Shown here piece after piece: positions 54,800 through 61,499 of a DNA stretch of 63,737 nucleotides (position 1 is the stretch's first letter; every line of letters starts with the position of its first letter). The DNA lies in contig JAQVAZ010000002.1 of assembly GCA_028690585.1 (NCBI GenBank), positions 1 through 63,737 of the forward strand, given 5' to 3'. The notes beneath the pieces were generated by a model. The model was not told the origin of the DNA and searched no databases. It saw only the letters and a list, made by a program, of their open reading frames with translations. The position numbers were made by a program, and so were the translations under genes. This DNA comes from Candidatus Altimarinota bacterium (GTDB taxonomy: Bacteria > Patescibacteriota > Gracilibacteria > JAHISY01).

Positions 54800-55450
54800 A
54801 TGACTTTAATCGATTATACAAAGATAGAAATTCGAGAAAATGGTGAGGAAATGGTGGATTTGGCAACGCTGGGTTTTTTGCTTCAACCTACTTATTTCGA
54901 GCAAGGGCTTGCGCCTGATCCGAGAATTTTCCTGCGCAAAGCTACTGCAGAAAAATTACTCGCAGCGCAGGCTTCCCTACCAGCTGGTTTGCGTTTCAAA
55001 GTCTGGGATGCTTATCGCTCACGTGATGTGCAAAATAATGTTTACCAAAGATATTGGCAGGATCTTCAAGCTCAACATCCTGACTGGGATGAAGAGAAAA
55101 TAAAATTAGAAGTTGGGAAGTTTGTAACTCCACCGTATCTCAAAGAAAAAGTTCCACCACATGCCACTGGCGGCACAGTAGATCTCACCATCGTAGATGC
55201 AGATGGAGTCGAATTGGATATGGGAACCGAGTATGATTTTTTTGGGGCAGAGGCTGCGCCATTTTTTTACGAAATATATAAAACTAAACCAGCGGTTACT
55301 ACCAATCGCAGAATTCTGCGCAGCGTGATGGAGGCGCAAGGCTTCACACTCGAGCAAGACGAGTGGTGGCATTTCGATTATGGCAATCAGATTTGGGCGC
55401 TAAAGAGTGGGAAGCCTTTTGCAATTTATGGAGAAGCAAAAATAACTTAG
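54800..55450 (+). CDS. D-Ala-D-Ala dipeptidase (VanX-like, M15D)
   Basis: 216 residues. The M15 zinc site is complete: WDAYRS, the PHATGGTVDLT motif (H and D ligands) and the C-terminal EWWHFDYG with catalytic Glu and His. No signal peptide is seen, so it probably acts in the cytoplasm as in VanX, hydrolysing D-Ala-D-Ala. In non-resistant bacteria such enzymes recycle or limit the dipeptide. No vancomycin-type operon (VanH/VanA) is next to it. Confidence 0.9.
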   Translation: MTLIDYTKIEIRENGEEMVDLATLGFLLQPTYFEQGLAPDPRIFLRKATAEKLLAAQASLPAGLRFKVWDAYRSRDVQNNVYQRYWQDLQAQHPDWDEEKIKLEVGKFVTPPYLKEKVPPHATGGTVDLTIVDADGVELDMGTEYDFFGAEAAPFFYEIYKTKPAVTTNRRILRSVMEAQGFTLEQDEWWHFDYGNQIWALKSGKPFAIYGEAKIT

Positions 55451-55453
55451 TTT

Positions 55454-55648
55454 TTACTTCTTCCAAACAAACACTTCTTCCAGCCCAGCCTTAAATTCTT
55501 TTGCAATCCGAAAAGCTAATTCCAGCGAGGGATTGTATTTTCCTTTTTCTAAAAAAACGATGGTTTCTCTTCTCACTCCCACCTTCTCTGCTAAATCATT
55601 CTGCGTGAGATTGTGTTTTGCGCGAAGTTCTTTGATGCGATTTTTCAT
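55454..55648 (-). CDS. Small XRE-family transcriptional regulator
   Basis: 64 residues, a bare helix-turn-helix ([40 protein letters not shown]). It follows the DUF2178-like membrane gene on the same strand with a 4-bp ATGA overlap. This YozG-type pairing of a small XRE protein with a four-TM partner is common in Firmicutes and archaea. An upstream inverted repeat (56035-56058) is its probable operator. Confidence 0.92.
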   Translation of the reverse strand: MKNRIKELRAKHNLTQNDLAEKVGVRRETIVFLEKGKYNPSLELAFRIAKEFKAGLEEVFVWKK

Positions 55649-56025
55649 TCACCTTTGTGATTGAAGAAATAAAACAAAACCGAATAACCCACCAAGCCAA
55701 CCCACACAATTCCAGAAAAAATGTAGGCGGGAATTTGGTAAACCTGCGCATCTTTTGCTAGCGCAGTCAAAACTAAACTTGCAATTGCGCTTCCTAGCAT
55801 TAGGAAAGAAAAAATATAGCGCGCAGCTTTTCCTCCAATTTTTTCTACTCTTTCATCGGTTTGTTTCACATCTACTTTGCGATTTAGTAGCAGAATAATT
55901 ACACCTGCAATTACGAAAGCAATCAATGGAATTATCCAATTTCCGTTACTTACAAAGCTGCTGATGGTTGCAGCCAAAACCATTACAACCCCTATTTTTA
56001 TAGCGCGATATTGTTTGGATTTCAT
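55645..56025 (-). CDS. DUF2178-like four-TM membrane protein
   Basis: 126 residues with four transmembrane helices: two in the first half, a polar loop ([19 protein letters not shown]) and two more. The DERxxxI.xKA loop is the hallmark of this family. It is translationally coupled to the XRE regulator. A sensory or regulator-tethering role is possible but unproven. Confidence 0.8.
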   Translation of the reverse strand: MKSKQYRAIKIGVVMVLAATISSFVSNGNWIIPLIAFVIAGVIILLLNRKVDVKQTDERVEKIGGKAARYIFSFLMLGSAIASLVLTALAKDAQVYQIPAYIFSGIVWVGLVGYSVLFYFFNHKGE

Positions 56026-56034
56026 GATAGAAAA

Positions 56035-56070
56035 GTTAGAATGTGTGGTAATTCTAACTCAATGTTAGAA
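56035..56070 (-). promoter_or_regulatory. Operator of the DUF2178-XRE operon
   Basis: GTTAGAAT and ATTCTAAC form a perfect 8-bp inverted repeat with an 8-bp spacer, plus a third half-site GTTAGAA at 56064-56070. It lies 10 bp upstream of the operon start codon. Confidence 0.65.
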
Positions 56071-56086
56071 ATATGCAACATATTTC

Positions 56087-56563
56087 TTAAACTCCCACCG
56101 CTTTATCAAACCTCTGCGGTTTCACTTCCGCATTTTCTAGATTCACGATTGCGTAGATTCCACTCTCGAAAAGTGCGCCGGGATTGATTTTCCAGGTGTT
56201 TCCTTCTCGGCAAATCTCTGGCCGATGTGTGTGGCCGAAGAAATAAAAATCACACGGAGGCGGAGTGAGGGGTCTATGACTCATTACGATTTTCTTTCCC
56301 GCGATTTCGGTTTCGATTAGATCTTCCGCGATTACATTCGGAAGCGGCTTTACTTTCCCCCACTCTTCTTCTCCCACATCACAATTACCTCGCGCGATAA
56401 AAATTTTTAAGCTGGGAAATTTTCCGAGTAACTCACTCATTCCATCCGCGAGGAAATCTCCCGCGTGAAAAACATTTGTGATTTCGGAATTCGCGAGATT
56501 ACTCAGCGCAGTTTCCAGCCTATCTAGCCCTCCATGCGAATCTGAGAGTAAAGCAATGCGCAT
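56087..56563 (-). CDS. YfcE/MJ0936-type metallophosphoesterase
   Basis: 158 residues with the metal-binding motifs LSDSHG, HAGDF, ARGNCD, MSHR and GHTHRP in order. This two-metal fold cleaves phosphodiesters; the physiological substrate is unknown. The preceding 63-aa membrane gene on the same strand ends directly before this ATG, so the two are co-transcribed. Confidence 0.93.
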   Translation of the reverse strand: MRIALLSDSHGGLDRLETALSNLANSEITNVFHAGDFLADGMSELLGKFPSLKIFIARGNCDVGEEEWGKVKPLPNVIAEDLIETEIAGKKIVMSHRPLTPPPCDFYFFGHTHRPEICREGNTWKINPGALFESGIYAIVNLENAEVKPQRFDKAVGV

Positions 56564-56755
56564 TTATTTTTTCAAATAAAATTTATAAACAATGATTCCA
56601 TCAATCACCAATCCGATTATTCCAATCAATAGCAAAATAATAATCGCCCACTGTGGCAAAACGATTCCACTTAGTAGCAACCCAGCAATTGCCACGATAT
56701 AGATAAAACCGAGGAAGCCGAAGATATCGAAGAATTGAGGTGTAGGCTTAAGCAT
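56564..56755 (-). CDS. Small two-TM membrane protein, 63 aa
   Basis: Almost wholly hydrophobic: two helices (FGFLGFIYIVAIAGLLLSG, IIILLLIGIIGLVIDGII) and a short basic tail KFYLKK. Stop abuts the start of the phosphodiesterase gene. Function unknown. Confidence 0.7.
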   Translation of the reverse strand: MLKPTPQFFDIFGFLGFIYIVAIAGLLLSGIVLPQWAIIILLLIGIIGLVIDGIIVYKFYLKK

Positions 56756-56797
56756 TTTTTTGGGTGAAGATTATTTTTTCAATTCTAGTTTACGAAG

Positions 56798-56835
56798 CAA
56801 TGGCTTGCCGGCCGTAGCCCAAAGGGCGAAGGCTG
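56798..56835 (-). repeat. tRNA-trailing GC-rich repeat (second copy)
   Basis: On the minus strand the CCA of tRNA-Arg(CCU) is followed by GCCTTCGCCCTTTGGGC and TACGGCCGGC, matching 27316-27353 with one or two changes. Confidence 0.7.
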
Positions 56836-56908
56836 GTGGCCCCTGCAGGAATCGAACCTGCATCCCTTCCTTAGGACGGAATTATTCTATCCATTGAACT
56901 AAGGGGCC
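56833..56908 (-). tRNA. tRNA-Arg (anticodon CCU)
   Basis: Cloverleaf on the minus strand: acceptor GGCCCCT/AGGGGCC, D-stem GTTC/GAAT, anticodon loop GTCCTAA (CCT after T33), T-arm GCAGG-TTCGATT-CCTGC, encoded CCA. The outermost anticodon-stem pair is A-G. Confidence 0.88.
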
Positions 56909-56972
56909 TTTTATCTAATTCTAAACTACCGCCTCCTCTGAGGCAGTTGGAAAAACCAAAAACCTCAGGAGA

Positions 56973-57545
56973 TTATTTTGGCCTGATTACTTCGAAATTC
57001 ATTCTATCTACTGGCAAATCACTTTTCTTTACCTTCCAAGTATCTTTTGGTTCTAATTCTCCGAAACCAAGGAGTTTACCGAAATCGATTTCCTCTCCCG
57101 CTGCATAATTCATTGGCACAACTGCGCGAGGCTCAATCGCTTCAATCATTTGTTTGATTTGTTTATCATTTAGCGCAGCATTTTTCCCCACACTCACGAA
57201 GAGAATATCTACATTACCAATCTTCTCTTCCTCAGATTCCAGCAGCATCTCACCTACTCCATCGAGATGCGCCAGAGAGATATCTTCGGCAATCACTTTT
57301 ACCACACGGCTTTTCTTTTCTTTTCCTACTGGGATAATCATCACACTCACGCCTTTGGCTTCGTATTCTCCTGGCCAGCTAAAAACCACTTGAGATTTAT
57401 TTACCTTCAAGGATTTCTCATCTGCTTCCGCAGCGGTGATGATGATATCTTCACCATCGACTTTTTCCGGCGGGAGGCAAAGCGCGATATTCGCTTCACC
57501 AGCTTTCACTACGAAACCGATTCCAGTCTTATAATTAATTTGCAT
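56973..57545 (-). CDS. Degenerate metallo-beta-lactamase-fold protein
   Basis: 190 residues with strand pattern of the UPF0173/MBL family (FSWPGEYEAKGVSVMIIP, ISLAHLDGVGEML, NVDILFVSVG, EPRAVVPMNY). The usual HxHxDH zinc motif is missing; only the later part of the site is recognisable. It is probably not an active zinc hydrolase, although CPR genomes carry many such short members. CGCTAAACT lies 8 bp upstream of the ATG (plus 57554-57559). Confidence 0.75.
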   Translation of the reverse strand: MQINYKTGIGFVVKAGEANIALCLPPEKVDGEDIIITAAEADEKSLKVNKSQVVFSWPGEYEAKGVSVMIIPVGKEKKSRVVKVIAEDISLAHLDGVGEMLLESEEEKIGNVDILFVSVGKNAALNDKQIKQMIEAIEPRAVVPMNYAAGEEIDFGKLLGFGELEPKDTWKVKKSDLPVDRMNFEVIRPK

Positions 57546-57651
57546 CGCGGAAGAGTTTAGCGTTTTGGAGAAGTTTTCTCAACCAGTTAGGGGATTCTTG
57601 CAGCAATTTTGGCTACAACTGCCTCAGCCTTTCTCCTACTCTCTGAGATGC

Positions 57652-57657
57652 TAAAAT
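57652..57657 (+). promoter_or_regulatory. -10 element of the DHQ synthase II gene
   Basis: TGCTAAAAT ends 23 bp before ATG 57681. Confidence 0.45.
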
Positions 57658-57680
57658 CTTCTGGTAGCTAATAATTGTTT

Positions 57681-58679
57681 ATGAAAAAAATCTTTTGGGT
57701 GAGGCTTGCCAAGTGGAATAAATCTTTTGTCGCTGCAGCGCTGGAGGCTGGCGCGGATGCGATAGTTTTACCAAAAGGTTTTAGCGCCAAAGCCAAAGAG
57801 TTGGGTTTAATCACCACCATCGCAGTCGATGGAGATTTGAAACTTGGCAAAGATGTAAAAGAATTCACGATTACCTCCAAAGAAGTTGAAAATGATGTGG
57901 TGAAAGAGAAAGGCAAGATTCCGGTGATTATCAAAAATAAAGATTGGAGTATCATCCCGCTGGAGAATTTAATTTCCAAAACTTCCAATTTAATTCAAAC
58001 CGTGGCGGATGCGAAGAAAGCGAAGCTCGCGCTGACTACGATGGAGGTTGGTAGTGATGGTGTGTGTTTAGAAGCTACCAGTGAGGCGGAGATTGCTGCC
58101 ACGGGGAAAGTTATCCGTGAAGCCAACAACGAGAAGCTGCAGCTTGTAAACGCCAAAATTGAAGCGATTGAAGAAGTAGGTGTGGCGGATAGAGTTTGTG
58201 TTGATACCACAGCGCTGCTAAAACCAGGCGAGGGGATTCTCGCGGGTGATTCTTCTTCCGCGATGTTTCTCGTTTTCAATGAAAATGTTTTGAGTCCTTA
58301 CTGCGATCCGCGGCCTTTCCGCGTGAATGTCGGCGCGGTGCATGCATACATTCGCTTACCAGAAAATAAAACTGGCTACCTCAGTGAAATCAAAGCGGGG
58401 AAACAGATTCTCATCGTAGATCAAAAAGGCAATACCTTCCCTCTCGCAGTCGGCAGAGTGAAAATCGAAAAGCGCCCGATGCTGCATATCACTGGAAAAG
58501 TAGGGGATAAAAACATTTCTCTCGTGATGCAAAATGCCGAAACAATTCGCCTCACGCTGCCAAACGGGAAACCGATTTCCGTTACGAAACTGAAGAAAGG
58601 CGATGAAGTTCTCGCTTTCACAGAAGATGCTGGTAGGCATTTCGGGGTGAAGGTGAAGGAAACGATAACGGAAAGATAG
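57681..58679 (+). CDS. 3-dehydroquinate synthase II (archaeal type)
   Basis: 332 residues from ATG 57681 (a TTG two codons earlier is also in frame). It matches the archaeal AroB'/MJ1249 family: KKIFWVRLAKWNKSF, TTMEVGSDGVCLE, DRVCVDTTALLKPGEGILAG, PFRVNVGAVHAYI, GRVKIEKRPM. This enzyme uses NAD to convert the sugar-amino precursor ADTH to 3-dehydroquinate in a route that bypasses DAHP. It is rare outside archaea. A partner ADTH synthase is not in the window. Confidence 0.93.
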   Translation: MKKIFWVRLAKWNKSFVAAALEAGADAIVLPKGFSAKAKELGLITTIAVDGDLKLGKDVKEFTITSKEVENDVVKEKGKIPVIIKNKDWSIIPLENLISKTSNLIQTVADAKKAKLALTTMEVGSDGVCLEATSEAEIAATGKVIREANNEKLQLVNAKIEAIEEVGVADRVCVDTTALLKPGEGILAGDSSSAMFLVFNENVLSPYCDPRPFRVNVGAVHAYIRLPENKTGYLSEIKAGKQILIVDQKGNTFPLAVGRVKIEKRPMLHITGKVGDKNISLVMQNAETIRLTLPNGKPISVTKLKKGDEVLAFTEDAGRHFGVKVKETITER

Positions 58680-58682
58680 GAA

Positions 58683-58750
58683 GGAATAAAGAATATGGAA
58701 TAAAGCAAAACTTTCCTAGCTGTCATCCCCGCGCAGGCGGGGATCCAGAG
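58683..58750. repeat. Composite of dispersed repeats (families B and A)
   Basis: Family B (GGAATAAAGAATATGGAATA, from 58683) is followed by a family-A copy (58721-58750, TGTCATCCCCGC then GCAGGCGGGGATCC). Same order as at 38046. Confidence 0.8.
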
Positions 58751-58765
58751 AAGAGAGAAATTTGC

Positions 58766-58771
58766 TAAAAT
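58766..58771 (+). promoter_or_regulatory. -10 element of the lipoprotein gene
   Basis: Extended -10 TGCTAAAAT ends 7 bp before ATG 58779, so the transcript should start at the ATG itself. Confidence 0.55.
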
Positions 58772-58778
58772 CATTGTG

Positions 58779-59255
58779 ATGAAAAAACTTGTTTTAATTC
58801 TCGCAACAGTTTTGCTTCTTGGCTGTGAAGCGAATGTGGGAGAAGAGCTGAAGCCTGAAGAAAATAAAAATGAAGCAATAGCGGATAATTTTGAGAAAAA
58901 TCAAGAATGCGCAAAATTGGCTCCAGCAATAGAAAAAAGATTAAAAGATTTCAGAGAGGAAAAGTTAAAAAGCGGGGAATCACTTGTTTGGCTACCAACT
59001 TTTCAGGAAATTTTTTATAGCCCAAAAACAAACTCCTGTTTGTATATAGATAATGTGCAAATGGGAAAAGAAGATCCTTTCACAATGAAGCGATTAGTTG
59101 ATGTTTCAGATGGTGTTGCAGTTGATCCAGTTGACGATATGAGCTGTATGTATATTTCTAACCGATTTAAATACAATGAAATTGTTGGGGATGAGAAATT
59201 TAATAGTGATTGCGAAGAGTTTGATAGAAAAATTGAAGAAGAATACAAGCGCTAG
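58779..59255 (+). CDS. Small lipoprotein
   Basis: 158 residues. Lipobox VLLLGC puts Cys at residue 16. The mature part is acidic and helical, with five further cysteines including ECAK, NSCLY, MSCMY and DCEEF. Start ATG 58779 is preferred over the overlapping GTG. It ends 4 bp inside the convergent ATP-grasp gene. Function unknown. Confidence 0.75.
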   Translation: MKKLVLILATVLLLGCEANVGEELKPEENKNEAIADNFEKNQECAKLAPAIEKRLKDFREEKLKSGESLVWLPTFQEIFYSPKTNSCLYIDNVQMGKEDPFTMKRLVDVSDGVAVDPVDDMSCMYISNRFKYNEIVGDEKFNSDCEEFDRKIEEEYKR

Positions 59256-60286
59256 CCAACCGAATGTTTTGCATTCAAATGCTTCAACTCAAATCTCCCC
59301 TCTTTCACGCTGCTGATTTTGGGTGGGTTCCACTCCCCTACTTTTTCTCCCAGCATTTCGAGGATGTGGATTGTAAGCAGTGGTAATTCCCCTGCTTGCG
59401 CTTGCAGTTTCGTGATGAAACCGAGGTTACTCAGCATGCGTGGATTACATTCAATCAAATAAAGTTTTCCGCTTCTCTCATCTACGAGTAAATCGATTCC
59501 CGCGATTCCGCGGTAACCGCTTCCGCGCAAAGCTTCACCGATTTTTTCTCCCAAAGCAGCAATTGCTTTTAGAATTGGAGGAGAAAGTTTCTGCGCAATT
59601 CCCAAATCAATTCCACCAGTGCCACCCGGCAGTGGATTCAACCGCGCATCACCAGTGATTTGGTAAAACGGTTGGGTTTGGTAAGTTTGTTTTTCGCCCA
59701 CGCAGAGATCCAGCGAGAAAGTTGGAAGCTTCATCAGTGGAGTGATTTTCACTACCCACTTCCCTATCAGCTTCTTCAAGCCTTCCAATTCCTTCGCGCT
59801 TCTCACGAAGAAAGTGGATTCTCCAGCGTGGCCTCGGCGGGTTTGGATTACAACTGGCTGAGTGAAAATCAGCGTATTCAATTCCATCACTCGAGTTGGC
59901 AGTAGCGGCAGCTGATGTTTCTCACAAAATTTTACGAAGTGAATCTTATCCTCGATTTCATTCACGAAGCGCGCTTCTGGCATCAGAAGTTTCCAGCCTT
60001 TCGTTTTGGCTAGCTTCTCTACCTTGGGAAGATTCTTAAAAACTAGTAGGCGACTTCCCCGCTTCAGCAGGTTTATAACCAGTGGGGACTCGAGTAGTTC
60101 AGAAGTTTTCTTCGCCTTTGGTAGCTTCACAAAAGTGATATCTATTCCCCGCTTCTGCGCTTTGCGCAAGTATGGAGTGGGTTTATTCGTAATAATTTTC
60201 AGATTCTCCCAAGCGAATTCTAACCCCTCAATCTTCGCTGAGTCTGGAGAAACGAGGTAAACGGTTTTGCGAGGAAGTTTAGGCAT
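59252..60286 (-). CDS. ATP-grasp ligase
   Basis: 344 residues. The central and C-terminal parts show ATP-grasp signatures: VVIQTRRGHAGESTFFV, GKWVVKITPLM, GYRGIAGIDLLVDERSGKLYLIECNPRM (shown as the IECNPR motif that binds Mg-ATP). These enzymes join a carboxylate to an amine or thiol through an acyl phosphate. It overlaps the upstream PLP-enzyme gene by 8 bp and sits in a cluster with a LysW-like carrier and a Mur ligase. Substrates are unknown. Confidence 0.85.
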   Translation of the reverse strand: MPKLPRKTVYLVSPDSAKIEGLEFAWENLKIITNKPTPYLRKAQKRGIDITFVKLPKAKKTSELLESPLVINLLKRGSRLLVFKNLPKVEKLAKTKGWKLLMPEARFVNEIEDKIHFVKFCEKHQLPLLPTRVMELNTLIFTQPVVIQTRRGHAGESTFFVRSAKELEGLKKLIGKWVVKITPLMKLPTFSLDLCVGEKQTYQTQPFYQITGDARLNPLPGGTGGIDLGIAQKLSPPILKAIAALGEKIGEALRGSGYRGIAGIDLLVDERSGKLYLIECNPRMLSNLGFITKLQAQAGELPLLTIHILEMLGEKVGEWNPPKISSVKEGRFELKHLNAKHSVG

Positions 60287-61235
60287 ATTGCGCTACTATT
60301 CTATCAACATCCGCGAAAATTTCCGCTCTTTCGAACTTAGTTAGATCCACTTCCCTGTCTTCCCAGAGTTTCCCCGTGGAGACAACCACGCTTTCGCCAG
60401 CGGGTTTTATTTTGAGATAAGCGGCGATGCTGGCAACACTCTCATTACTGATTTGAGTAGACAACTGAGTAGACAAACTATGTTGTCGAGTGGACAAAAT
60501 TTCAGCATCTGTCGAGTGGACAATCTCAAAACTGTCTACTGGATTGTCTACTGGGTGTCCACTCAACTCCCCTGCTAGTTTTCCATCATTTACCACCGCA
60601 TAGAAGCGTGGTAGCTGCTTGATCTCACCCATATCGAGAAGTTTTTTATAAGCCTTCCTCATTCCTTGGAGGCTGGAGAAGCTGGTGGCAAAAGAGAAAA
60701 TGTTTTGAATCGCGGGGTTTTGCTCGAATAATTCAAAGCCGAGAGTCTCGAATCCGATAACAGCTGCTGGATCTTGTGATGGCCGGAGGTCGGGGAGTCC
60801 GAAATGCTTAATCGCGTATTTAGCTAATCTAAGCGGTTTACTTGAAATAATTGGAATGATGTTTTTTGTCTGAATCGCTGCGAGTTTTTCTGCTGGAGTT
60901 TTGTCTGAAAGAAAAGTGAAAAGCTTCACTCTGGCTGCTTTTGCATAATATGAGGCTGAAATGGCTGCATTTCCACTACTGCTTAAAACAGCTTTGTCTA
61001 TTCCTTTACTTTTCAAAAAGCTTAATTGGTAGATAAGGCTGCGGAATTTATGCGAGTGAGTTGGAGATAAATCCTCTCGCTTAAGCCAAAAATCCCCAAC
61101 TTTTTCTAACGGAGTGGGTTTTATTTGTAAACTCTCGATTTGGCAATCTGGAGAAATGTTTCCTAGTAACTTCTCATAGCGCCAAAAGCCCTGTTTTTGT
61201 AGGCTGACGCGATTTTGGAAACTGGCTGTTGACAT
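60279..61235 (-). CDS. PLP-dependent enzyme, fold type II (threonine-synthase/ACC-deaminase-like), altered active loop
   Basis: 318 residues. The PLP-lysine region is KREDLSPTHSHKFRS, and the cofactor-phosphate neighbourhood is SSSGNAAISASYY. The usual Gly-rich phosphate loop near residue 180 is replaced by a Ser/Phe-rich ATSFSSLQG, so activity is uncertain. Residues ~224-260 are encoded by seven TGTCYACTC-type iterons in both orientations (STRQHSLSTQLSTQISNE). The downstream ATP-grasp gene overlaps by 8 bp. Confidence 0.8.
   Translation of the reverse strand: MSTASFQNRVSLQKQGFWRYEKLLGNISPDCQIESLQIKPTPLEKVGDFWLKREDLSPTHSHKFRSLIYQLSFLKSKGIDKAVLSSSGNAAISASYYAKAARVKLFTFLSDKTPAEKLAAIQTKNIIPIISSKPLRLAKYAIKHFGLPDLRPSQDPAAVIGFETLGFELFEQNPAIQNIFSFATSFSSLQGMRKAYKKLLDMGEIKQLPRFYAVVNDGKLAGELSGHPVDNPVDSFEIVHSTDAEILSTRQHSLSTQLSTQISNESVASIAAYLKIKPAGESVVVSTGKLWEDREVDLTKFERAEIFADVDRIVAQYA
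60455..60564. repeat. TGTCYACTC iteron cluster inside the PLP-enzyme gene
   Basis: Seven core copies (GTAGACA, GTGGACA or complements) start at 60457, 60469, 60490, 60516, 60533, 60545 and 60556, in both orientations. Adjacent ones are often 11-12 bp apart. Confidence 0.85.
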
Positions 61236-61263
61236 TGCATTTTAGATGCCTATAATCCCAGCT

Positions 61264-61416
61264 ATGTTAACGATTACCTGCCCAGATTGCCAACACAAAA
61301 TCGAGCATGAGCCAAACGAAGCTGGCGAAGTGGTTGAATGCGAAAATTGTGGTTGTGAGATCTTAATCACGAGTCTCGATCCGCTCAAATTTGAGCCTGT
61401 AGAAGAGGAAAAGTAA
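61264..61416 (+). CDS. LysW-like zinc-ribbon carrier protein, 50 aa
   Basis: ATG 61264 to TAA 61416 encodes 50 residues starting MLTITCPDCQHKIEHEP, with a second pair CENCGCE and then LDPLKFEPVEEEK. This is the pattern of LysW/ArgW amino-group carriers (CPxC, CxxC, LDPLxLEP). The canonical C terminus EDWGE, whose last Glu carries the amino acid, is missing; the protein ends EEEK. It lies on the opposite strand between the PLP-enzyme and Mur-ligase genes. It may be a variant carrier or only a structural relative. Confidence 0.75.
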   Translation: MLTITCPDCQHKIEHEPNEAGEVVECENCGCEILITSLDPLKFEPVEEEK

Positions 61417-61418
61417 TG

Positions 61419-61497
61419 GGTTCCCCATTGTTGCCTGCGTCGCTCGGTTAATAGCAGCAAGCTGCTCTTACCTCGCTATCCTCGGCAATAACTAATA
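61419..61497. repeat. Imperfect palindromic element between convergent genes
   Basis: ATTGTTGCC near 61427 and GGCAATAAC near 61483 are outer arms. Inside, AGCAGC-AA-GCTGCT forms a strong hairpin. No T-run, so a REP-like element rather than a plain terminator. Confidence 0.5.
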
Positions 61498-61499
61498 AC

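Noticed and set aside
61242-61460. Minus-strand 72-codon frame.
   Set aside because: It is antisense to the zinc-ribbon LysW-like gene, whose paired CxxC motifs make the plus strand the credible one.
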